NCBI GenBank assembly: GCA_001414485.1
Contig: LLEY01000025.1
Location: 372,001 to 436,000 of the forward strand
Length of the DNA: 64,000 bases
Source of the DNA: Calycina herbarum
Lineage: Eukaryota; Ascomycota; Leotiomycetes; Helotiales; Pezizellaceae
Reading direction: 5' to 3'
This document shows, one piece after another, positions 1 through 9,144 of this stretch (its first letter is position 1; each line of letters starts with the position of its first letter). The notes under the pieces were generated by a model. The model had not been told where the DNA came from. It saw only the letters and a program-made list of their open reading frames with translations, and did not search any database. Position numbers and translations under genes: made by a program.

Positions 1-1019
1 CAGTCACAGATGGAATTTCGTCTTTGAGCAATTTTCATTTTCCATTCAAGGGAGTTTTGGATCAAATGATACTCACTAACCTACTATTTGAAGATCTTTC
101 CAACTACAGTAGATAAAAGCACGGTCAACAGAAACCCCCATATATCTGGACTTCATCAAAGTTTCACAAAACTTATATTCCAGAACGGCAGCCTGAGTAG
201 AGCTTGGGAGTTTTTCAGCCATCTAAGGTGTAGAAGCTTGCTGTCGGAATTTGAGGTCTTCTACGCGAACTTTAATCATATATTTTACACTCATAGATAG
301 TAATTATTTTCGTTTTGAGACAATATCTTAGTTTTACCTGTATTTTCCATTGGGGAAGATCCATGGTGCAAACATTGCAGGAGGTGATACAGCAACAAAC
401 GGACATTTTCACTGCGGAACAGATTTCTTTTTGGCCAGAATAGCAATAGAATAGCAATCGCCTTGAGAATTTGCTACTGGCAGGTTTTGAGAAGCGAGGT
501 AAAGTAAATCCTAAAAGCGAACGGTAGCCCAAAACCCCTTCTGTTTTGTCTGGCAAAGAAATGCGTTTGGTATACAGCATGTATACAGCAGTAGGTAGTA
601 AAAGCCATGAAAGATTTGAGACTTGTGCCTTGCTACGAGTTGAACTAAAATCCCCTCAATACTTTTGGAGAGGTTTTTCGTTGTTCAACTACTAATGATG
701 TGCAACAGAATATGCATGTCAGTCCCAAAGAGGGAATAGAGGGGTGGGTAGCTGAGATCACGGGAACTCAAACCCCTGATATGTATTTCTGCTTTTCTAA
801 AAAATAACTAGAATTTTATTGTCAGAAAGTGAACGGACATTGTTAGAGGACGTAGATCTAAGGAGTTGAAAAGGAACCTACTTGTAAAAGAATGGATTGC
901 GAAGGAGAACTTCACGTGAATTTCCGCCATTCTTGGCGTGTGTGCTTACGCTTCCTCTGAGAACTCTAACAGACATTTCCTTAATATCCAAACCAAATCA
1001 CAAACCCTTATACTGCCCA
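1..1019. other. No recognisable gene
   Basis: Short open frames occur on both strands (for example 88-300 plus and 272-580 minus), but none shows a domain, a sensible start context or splice pattern. I see nothing assignable here. It may be the decayed flank of the HET gene remains that follow. Confidence 0.4.
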
Positions 1020-1324
1020 GTGTGAACACAAACTACTCAACTACTCACTACTACTCGAGTAGTACTCTTGAGTAGTAGAGTAGAGTCTGAGTAGCGGGTC
1101 AGATAAGTAGAGTAGAGTAGTGACTTAAGACTACTCGAGTAGTCTTAAGTAGTCTTAGTAATATTTATATATTTGTATTTGTAAGGCTTATAAAGCTTAT
1201 TATTAGTAATATTAGTAGTTATATATAATAAAAACATCTTTTTATAATTACATAATTAATAGCTAATCTATTAAGACTATTATTAGAGAAGTTGATTAAC
1301 TGATTAATTGTTCTTACGCTGATT
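1020..1324. repeat. AGTAG-rich palindromic and AT-rich repeat
   Basis: From about 1027 the sequence is built from ACTACT/AGTAGT words, with two centres on ACTACTCGAGTAGT and one perfect 28-bp palindrome at 1123-1150 (left arm ACTTAAGACTACTC). It then passes into strongly AT-rich DNA up to about 1320, where HET-like coding similarity resumes. This could be the end of a DNA transposon or a foldback insertion in the HET gene. No target duplication was found. Confidence 0.45.
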
Positions 1325-1925
1325 TACAGTAGTGCTCGTCGTGTACAGACCTGGCTGGATCATGACATTGATAAGAGAATACTACTTTTCAAATGCTTTT
1401 AACGCTGGATTCTGGATATGAAGCTCGTCAGCTTCTTGCCGAAGCCCTAACCTTCTAGACTCCAGTCTATTATATTATCAATGCGGAACATTTTTGATCG
1501 AGTCTGGGTTCAGTAAGAAACCCAGTAAGAAATGTCAAATGCTAGATAACTAGCGTTTGTAGGGAAACCATAATACCATTAACTAGTCTGTATTATTTCG
1601 TCAAGGCCTGGAGCTAGATAGTCAACCTGGAGATAACGGAATTGTTATATGTGGATCCAGAAAACCGCTCCGAATCGAGCTCTTGAAAATGTACTCACAG
1701 AAGGACGAAACACGTTTGGTTCTAACCCGATAGAGGTTATTGAGATGATCGGCTTCGCTAAAGGCCTTGAATGTACCGATGAGCGCAATAAAATCTATGG
1801 AGTCCTACTTTTGGCTCATGGCTGGCAAAAAATGATATTACTGTTGACTATTCCTTGACAGTCTCAGAAGCATTCACTCAGGCAGTGGTCTCACACCTCC
1901 GATTTTACGGCTCTGAATCATCTTC
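1325..1925 (+). pseudogene. HET-domain protein, C-terminal fragment
   Basis: Conceptual translation in shifting frames gives pieces typical of the region after the HET domain: VQTWLDHD near 1345, FDRVWVQ near 1493, and TDERNKIYG near 1775 followed by a segment resembling the usual dY..sv.eaf.q pattern. HET proteins act in fungal non-self recognition; that is family knowledge. Several stops and frame changes interrupt the reading, so this is a relic. It lies upstream of another HET N-terminus, so it belongs to a separate gene from the one at 2415-4240. The 3' side runs into repeat DNA at about 1925. Confidence 0.55.
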
Positions 1926-2161
1926 TTTAAAGGCTTAATTATAGGCTTAATTAGTACTAGAGAGGCCTTTTTAGCCCTTTTACCCTTGTTACTCTTATAA
2001 GAGGGTTTAGCAAGGGTAGAGTGAATCAAGAGCGCAGGGCCTTAAGAGTAAGGAGGATATACTATATTAGAATAGAGTAAGGTGTTGTTAGTAGCTTATT
2101 AGTGATTATTTAGCTAATATTCTTTTAGAGGTTACTTTTGGTGGTTACGGTACTATAAAAC

Positions 2162-2212
2162 GCTCGGATTATAAAAAAGTAGGCAAATTCAAGCTTAAAT
2201 CACAACTGACTA
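2162..2212. repeat. Right terminal repeat of a Tc1-type MITE
   Basis: About 50 bp match, with several C-to-T/G-to-A type differences, the right inverted terminus of the MITE at 55514-56014 (shared core AAATTCAAGCTTAA). It ends next to a TA. No left terminus is visible upstream, so the AT-rich stretch 1926-2212 is taken as a truncated or heavily mutated copy lying between the two HET remnants. Confidence 0.6.
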
Positions 2213-2414
2213 TAATACAGCTGGAATTACATGTTGCATTTTCCGAGCTACTTAAATTATTTTTTCCTAAAGTGCCGAGTTCTGCATTTACCGTTGTGGC
2301 GCTTGATTATAGGTGAATTACTGAACTAAAATATTTAGAGCAAACACTAACAGAACTTTGGACGAGCCAACAGCTGAGTTGTTCCCAACACGTCCCGTAG
2401 TTGGGGAATTAGCG

Positions 2415-4240
2415 ACCCTGGAGAAATTTTCGCAAGCACGATTGTGGATCAATGAATGTGTTCATAATCACCCAAATGTTCAAAGCCTCTAAGCAACACT
2501 ATGCCGAGGCGTTTGATTGATGTTGGCCAAAGTGGGGACATAGCGAATGTCAAGCTTTGTACACGGATTGATACCCCTCTTCGTTATGCAGCTCCGAGTT
2601 ACTGCTGGGGTCCAAGGAACACTACCGTTTTAGAGACGACAACATTAAACCTTTCCCTCTTTCAGACGGCAATAACAGAAGACAGTCTTCCACAAACTTT
2701 GAAAGACGCCATTTTTACAATGCGCCAATTGAACCTTCGATATCTATGGGTGGATGCCATTTGTATTCTATTGCGAGGTCAAGGAAGTAGTATTGGTATT
2801 CAATATTATGGGGTGGAGAATTATATGTACATTGCTACAAGGAGGGAACTATCTTTGTAATACCAGAAGTATAAATACCCCAAGAGTGACTCATAAGTGA
2901 CTTATAACCTAATTAGGTATAGTTACAAGAGTGACTATCTAATACAACAATATATTCTTCAGAACTCACCCGAAGACAAGCTTGAAGAGATCGCGAAGAT
3001 GAAAGATATTTACCAACAAGCCTGGGTTACTATTGCTGCCGCAAGTGCTAAGAGCTGCACTACAGGATTTCTTCATATCGCTTCGATCCCACAGATTCCC
3101 GTAAAAATAATCCTCGTGCCCTCCCTAGCAGCGATTCTTGGATTCCTGGCACTCGGCCAATTACCATGCCATTCAGATGTGCCAATGGCTTACTTGGCTT
3201 CATCTCTCTTCATCCATATTTAAGTGACTGGAATGAGGACGATCAGCCGTTGAACCTTCGCGCCTGGGCTCTTCAGGAGCGATTGTTGTCTCCGCGCGTC
3301 TTAATATATGGCACGACTCACATGGTTTGGGATTGTAACTCACAATACAAAAACTTATGGTGGTCCTCGACTTCGACGGCATTCAATGCCACGTTTACCA
3401 GAAATATTAGCCAGAGATGACGGAAGTTTTAGCATCTTAAACCTCGAAAAGATTCATGTAGAATGGACGAATATCGTTATAGATTATTCTAGGAGAGGTC
3501 TGACCGTTATCGACGACCGACTGACTGCTCTCTCTGCAATTGCTGCAGAATTGGTGAGCGGCTTGTCGATCCTGTCTATCTTGCAGGCTTATGGCATTTA
3601 CCCCTGTTGGTATGACTTGAGGTCATAAAACTGGTACCTAAACTGGTGCTCAAAGTGGTGTATTATTCATGTCTTGTCTTGTCAAAGTAGCTACGTAGGT
3701 CCTTCTTATATAGCCCTTTCCAGGTCACGTGAACTGGCTACAAAGTAGCATTCACCTGAAACGACAACCCCGATACTCAATAATTTTACTGAGCGGTTTG
3801 CTGTGGAAAATGAACACGGATATATCTATTGACTACCAGCATGAAACACTATGCAAGGAGATAGCTCCATCTTGGTCATGAGCTTCAATGCCGGCTGGTT
3901 CGTACATTGTTTGGAGCGGTCTTTCTAGGGAATCTCTGTGTGTTATCATAAGCTACAATGTTGACTTGGTATCAAATCGACCGCTGGGGAAGATATCTGG
4001 TGAAGCTCTTGTGCTGAACTACCTAGCTAAGACAGTGAGAGGTAACATCGACGGGGAGTTCTTTTGTATGAACTGGGCTTTGACAAATTCCGAGTCTAAA
4101 AGGCAGACAATGTTTTCTCTAGACTCACATCGGAGTTTCAAACATGGTACCTTGCTTAATATTATCCCGTTTTACACTAGATTAGCTACTAAAAAGTCAC
4201 TTACAAATATGTAACCAAGGCCCCGAGTAGGCCATACTCC
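2415..4240 (+). pseudogene. HET-domain (heterokaryon incompatibility) protein relic
   Basis: A full HET domain is readable but broken. Before it, RLWINECVHNHPN near 2440 and PRRLIDVG near 2503 fit the usual pre-domain motif. Then come YAAPSYCWG near 2588, LPQTLKDAIFTMRQLNLRYL and WVDAICIL up to 2769, NSPEDKLEEIAKM near 2962 with IYQQAWVTIAAAS, RAWALQERLLSPRVL near 3260, then YSRRGLTVIDDRL near 3485. A late APSWS-ASMPAGS stretch near 3868 has TGA where Trp is expected. Frames change several times and a 183-bp insertion splits the domain at 2770. HET proteins mediate vegetative incompatibility (family knowledge). This copy cannot give a full product. The 3' limit is approximate. Confidence 0.75.
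2770..2952. mobile_element. 183-bp insertion with TATTCT duplication
   Basis: TATTCT occurs at 2764-2769 and again at 2953-2958. Deleting the 183 bp plus one copy of the repeat joins the HET motif DAICIL directly to QNSPEDK in frame, as in other HET proteins. The insert has a TATA-like stretch near 2870 (AGTATAAATACC) and ends in AATACAACAATA. It looks like a small solo LTR or MITE; the family is not recognised. The exact boundary is uncertain by 1-2 bases. Confidence 0.65.
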
Positions 4241-4917
4241 GTGTGGTCAGGAACACTCTAAACAAGGGGGCGCTTTGCTTTCGTAGGGCCTTTTAATCGG
4301 ACGCTGTTGACACGAAAAGCCCCAAGATGTGGCTTGAATGTAGCTGGAACGGGGATTTTACATGGGGCGCAACAGCTGTTCAGGAGACAACGCAAAAACA
4401 GCATTCGCACGATATTTATTACCCATCACTCGAAATTCAGAATATACAGCAGCATTTTACGGTTGGTATCCCCTAACACTGATACATCTATTTGCGGATT
4501 CTAGTGTCGAGCGTTGGGGAAAATGCGGGGTTTCAAACTGAAGCTACACTACCTATCTACCATCCCACTTTCCACATTCAGTTGCAATTATAGATCTCTA
4601 TCATCGGCACCCTACCCGGGGATTAAGATCATGGAATTCATTATCAAGTCGGAAGCCAGCCGAGAACTGACTTGCTGAACAGGAGTAGGAACTCCTCTCG
4701 CGTCATCGTCAAACTGTCGAACGAAAGGCTCCTGCCCTCTTAGGCTCTTCCGGTTCCTTCTATTTCACGGTAGAACGGGTCAGATCCTCTCCCAAAATCC
4801 CACCCCGTTTCTCTCTCGACACATTCATCTAAACCTCATTGTTCTAAGCCTTTTCTTCCACTCATCGTTTTTACCAGGGATCTTCTGCTCTGCACCACGT
4901 GATCGCAGAAAACCGCA
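4241..4917. other. Spacer and 5' flank of the AKR-RidA gene
   Basis: Decayed HET 3' sequence fades out by about 4500. From 4560 to 4917 the DNA is pyrimidine-rich on the plus strand, as is common in fungal 5' UTRs, and includes a CACGTG-type E-box at 4896-4901. No other gene is seen. Confidence 0.35.
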
Positions 4918-6830
4918 ATGGCAAATCTCCCTAGACCAGAAACAACTACTATTGGGGGATCACTTGAGATCTCTCGTATGATCTCCGGTCTATGGCAACT
5001 TGCTGGACGCCATGATCAGAATGTTGATATCACTGTCGCGGCGCAAGCCATGGATCCGCTGTAAGCACTCAAACTCGTATAAACAATTCCACTAACCGAG
5101 AAACAGAATATCCGCAGGCTTGGACTGTTTTGACATGGCAGATCATTACGGTGATGCTGGTCAGTGTTACTGCTTTAAAATTTTGCAAAGCTGACAGGAT
5201 CTGGGTTTAGAACTTGTCATGGGAAAGCATCATGAAATTTCGATACAGAACAAAACTGCCTTTACGAAATGGTGTCCGGCGGAAAATGGGATCAAGACAT
5301 TTGTACAGGCCGAGAAGGCTGTTGATTTAGCTCTAATGAGAATGGGCCAAAAGAGTATAGCTTTGATGCAATGTATTTTTCCCACTCCCACTGAGGAAGT
5401 AATTTGGCTGATAGCGAGGAAGATCATATCTGGGACTACACAGACGACACATACTTTCACAATCTCACTCATCTAAAGACACTCCAAGGACAAGGAAAGA
5501 TCTCCCACATCGGGCTTACAAGTGGGTATTCTCCGAGTTGTTTTCTCCTCTTTCAAGTTGTTTTAGGAGGATTAAGACACCATTTCCTCCTTAGACATCT
5601 GATTTCCTCCTCACATACCCTGTTTCCTCCTAGTTTCCTCAGACATACTTCTAGAAATGGCAATACTGACTCCGAGATCGTCCACAGATACAGATGCGGC
5701 ACATTTAGAACTTTTGATCGATTCGGGGTTTAATATTGCGACAAATCAAGTTTCTTGCTCCGTGATTGACCGACGTGCCGTTCGTGGACGTCTATCCTCA
5801 GTATGCAGCAAGCTTGGAGTCGGAATCCTGGCGTATGGAACACTTCTAGGTGGCTACATTAGCGAGAAGTGGCTTGGAAAGCCAGAACCACAAGCAAGTG
5901 ATGATTTGAATTGGAGTCTACGCAAATATCTTCGTTTCATTAAAGCAGCTGGTGGTTGGGGGGCTTATCAAGTCGTCTTGAAAGCACTTGACAGCGTTGC
6001 TCAAAAGCATGGTGTCCCCATTGCCGCTGTAGCGACGAGGCATGTTCTTGATCTTCCAGCTGTCAGTGCTGTGATTGTCGGTTCACGACTCTCTCCTGAG
6101 TCCGACAAATACTCACCAAGCATTCTGGCTGCATTCTCATTCCAACTTTCCAAGGAAGACACGGATCTAATCTTGAAAGTACAAGAAAGCTTGTCTGATA
6201 TCCCTGGTGATTGTGGAGACGAATATCGCAGAGCTCCGTATCTGACCGCTTCTGGAGATTTAAGTCATCATCTCGAGGAAAGTAAGCAAGTTGAGCTTGA
6301 GAAGGCGATCAAGGAAAATGCCCGGATTGAGTACTCGTCTGGCAGTTACTGGGAACCAATAGCTGTAGGTCATTTCCACTCTTTGCGTTGTTTTCATACA
6401 ATACAAGATATTTACGAAATCTGACGCTGATCCTTTCTTTTAGAGTTATTGTCGCGCTCTTCGTACAGGAAGTATAATCCGGGTTTCAGGGACGACAGCG
6501 AACTCCCCGATTCCAAACATTCTACCAGTACTCGGCGGCACCTCAGCACGAAGTCAAACTGTCGCCATTCTCGACATGATCGCTCGTGCCCTGCATGCTT
6601 TAGGAGGGTCATTATCAGATGTAGTGCGAACGCGTATCATGCTCCAAAATGGAGAAGATTGTGAAGAAGTGTCAAAAGCCCATGGATGGGCATTCGCTTG
6701 CGTCGGTGTTAGACCAGCTAATACATTAGTTACATCAGGCATCATTGGGAAACAGTATTTGCTGGATATTGAAGTCGAGGCGGAGCTCGGGTTCGATGGG
6801 AAGGTTTTGCGTCTTGGATCCGGGGTTTGA
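4918..6830 (+). CDS. Aldo-keto reductase fused to RidA (YjgF/UK114) domain
   Basis: Six exons by GT-AG introns: 4918-5060, 5107-5159, 5211-5372, 5423-5521, 5688-6364, 6444-6830. They join to one frame of 506 residues. Residues 1 to about 340 are an aldo-keto reductase: FDMADHYGDAE holds catalytic Asp57 and Tyr62, TKWCP holds Lys85, and LMQYHIWDY holds His121, so the NADPH-reductase tetrad is complete. ISHIGLTNTDAAHLELL and VIVGSR further support the barrel. Residues about 380-506 are a RidA domain (RVSGTTANSP, ALGGSLSDVVRTRI, VRPANTLV, DIEVEAE) with the conserved Arg. RidA proteins remove reactive enamine/imine intermediates, so the two halves may act in sequence on one substrate; that is inference. 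Intron 4 (166 nt) is unusually long and holds repeated TTTCCTCC words. The substrate is unknown. Exon-level frame continuity argues that the gene works. Confidence 0.88.
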
Positions 6831-7046
6831 TACATGAGGAATAACGTTCAAATTGTCTTCTTCTTGCATTATCTTCTTTGTTGCATTTTCATTTTTACAG
6901 TTGGGCCTTAATTCCGTGCTTGCTCATGTACTATATTTGTACATGGTAAATACTCTCAAACGAAACCGTAATCACGTTGCCACCAATTCACAAGTCATGA
7001 TGGTTTTAGACAACAATGATTGGATGTCGTGGAATAAATGTAAGAT

Positions 7047-7633
7047 ATTTGAGCATTGCTCTGACAACACCTGACGTGGTAGACTAATTTAGTGAAACAC
7101 CGACCACAACGCTAGGGTTTCGCCCTAATTATATGACGTACTTAAAGCACTACCCTATCTCTTTCATTTCTATAAAAAAAAATAACAATACATCTATAAT
7201 ACAAGTCTCCTAGTAAGGAATAGTATTTTATAGATAGTTCGCTTACTTACTAAGACTTGAGAGAATAATTCGCGGTTTTAAATAGCCCCCCTCTTCTCTG
7301 GACCTTAACCCTATTAAGAAGGTATAGTAGTAGTTAAAGCATAAGATTACGAAGTTAGAAAAGGCTCTTACCACCTAAGAGGGCTTAATAGAGGTTTTAA
7401 AGGAGCTATAGAGTAAGGTAAACCCTAAAGACTAGCGATATCTTTCTTATAAGATAGTTGTAAAGCTAGATAATGTTATTAGGTATAAGGGAATAACTGT
7501 TATATATTAAATAGTAGTAGAATAATATATAAAGTGATTTTCTAACATTATATAACATTTAGACTCATAGTGTTACTGTTTCGTAGGGTGAGAGGGGTAA
7601 CATGGTGGGGTGTTGTCAGAGCAATGCTCAAAT
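7047..7633. mobile_element. MITE with 25-bp perfect terminal inverted repeats
   Basis: The left end 7047-7071 (ATTTGAGCATTGCTCTGACA...) is repeated exactly inverted at 7609-7633. The interior of about 540 bp is AT-rich and has no coding signal. A convincing target duplication was not found, so the superfamily is unassigned. It sits between the AKR-RidA gene and the gene scraps that follow. Confidence 0.65.
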
Positions 7634-7639
7634 CTCGAA

Positions 7640-7837
7640 CTACCACGGCTCATTTACAACATCCACAGACAGGTTCTCAAGAACACTTGTAACCACTCTT
7701 CCTTCCTTTACTACTGCCAAAATATTCTCCCGTGTATCCAGGACTGTAACATCTTCCAATGGATTCTTCCCAAGCACCAACATATCCGCAAAAAGCCCAG
7801 TTTCAATTCTTCCGATATCATTTTCCATCCCTATCAT
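7640..7837 (-). pseudogene. Amidohydrolase C-terminal fragment
   Basis: The minus-strand reading of 65 residues has the typical C-terminal beta-sandwich closing motif of metal-dependent amidohydrolases of the imidazolonepropionase type: GRIETGLFADMLVLGKNPLEDV followed by ILAVVKEGRVV. The metal-binding barrel and its His motifs are absent; upstream on the minus strand the similarity stops at about 7850, where MFS sequence on the other strand begins. This is a truncated scrap, abutting the MITE at 7633. Confidence 0.65.
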
Positions 7838-7903
7838 TTCGTCTGCCCATCACAAAATTTGTTGGGGTATCAATGTTTAGTTTGACCATTCCCTCTACGG
7901 GTA

Positions 7904-8299
7904 ATGCAAACTTATTTTGACAGTGTGATCTGGGGATTTGTAGCTGCATCTCTTGCTGCTCCAAAGAATTTTCCTGGCTTCGGCGCAGTCCGGTTCCTGC
8001 TTGGTTTCTGCGAGGACGCTGTCTCACCATCGTTTGTGATTATTACAAGCACCTGGTATAAACGATCGGAACATCCAATTCGAATTGCATAAGTGTTGAA
8101 TATGAGATTTTTACGATCGCCCGCTAACTGCTGTACTAGAGCATGGGTTAGCTGCAATGGTCTTGCTCAAATAATTAGAGGAATCATGATGTATGGAATT
8201 GGACTTGCTGACAATATAGCTTTGGCGAAATGGAGAATCATGTTCTTGGTGTATACCAAATATTCGGAGGACGCCACGAAAAGTCTGGAGACTGCCTGA
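7904..8299 (+). pseudogene. MFS transporter fragment (allantoate permease type)
   Basis: One frame from about 7904 reads WGFVAASLAAPKNFPGF, then VRFLLGFCEDAVSPSFVII and TSTWYKRSEHPIRIA, a characteristic stretch around transmembrane helices 3-5 of Dal5-like anion:cation symporters. After a TAA at 8090 the similarity continues with AWVSCNGLAQIIRGIMMYGIG and KWRIMFLVY. Only about 130 of the usual 480-520 residues are present. It is a degraded partial gene, not a transporter. Confidence 0.65.
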
Positions 8300-9144
8300 A
8301 GTGCCCTGAAGTTCCTTATTTGTGGACTTCCATGTAAAAGGCGTCGATACTCTACTCTGAAACAAATAGCCTAAGCGAGTCTGTTAGAAGGCACCTGCGC
8401 CCTAATGTACAGGGAGATCCACTAAAATACAGCGCTTTTGCAAGATCACTCTCCCGGGACTGAAAAAACGTCCGAATTTGTTCCTAAAGAGATCAGAAAA
8501 ACATTTAAAAATTCCAAAAGGAATTTTTGACAGCTCTTTAGTAATGGGAAAGAGTTGCATTTATCTTGGTTTAGCTGTTGTAGTTTATTATCGATTTTAA
8601 GGCTTTTTTTTCAAAGGAACACGTTTTTTTCCATCCCAGTAGAGGGCTACAATTACAGGGCATTACAGCGTAGTGCCCTGTAGTCTCCATGCATTTCGCT
8701 TCAGCGCTGTCAACAATTTTCGGGTGTTTCCCGGTCCCTATTTTAGCACCACGGGGCCTTCTCTAAGTGGGGCAGGGTGCATAGTAAGTGCCTTCCAGGT
8801 TATCGCCGGTCTAATCTCTCCACCCAAGCAGGATGTTAACACAGAATCCCTAAGAAACGATCGTACAATAGACTCCTCTAATTAGCTGTTGAAATTATTC
8901 AATGTCTGAGCCAGCATGTCTGAGGACTCGCATTCTCCCCTTTGTTCGGCCTCACAACCTCCCGGGGTAAAATCGAAGGGAATTGGGCCAAACAGAAGCC
9001 AATCATCAGCATTTAGACGAAGAAAAAGAGCGACTGTACCTCCCGAACAGCGAAAAAGATTCAAGTTAGCATAAGCATAATACAATTCTGAGTAATCTCT
9101 ACATTTTCCCGGCCATTTTTCTTATCCAACTAATTTTCGCAATA
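8300..9144. other. Spacer with a small hairpin
   Basis: No gene recognised. A short inverted repeat CAGGGCA/TGCCCTG is present at about 8657-8681. A possible first exon of the regulator that follows begins with ATG at 8902, but its splice to the zinc-cluster exon is not clear. Confidence 0.35.

Noticed and set aside
4918..5700. AKR region as a frameshifted pseudogene
   Set aside because: Separate open frames suggested breaks at about 5210, 5372 and 5521, but GT-AG introns join them in phase and place the catalytic Lys and His correctly.
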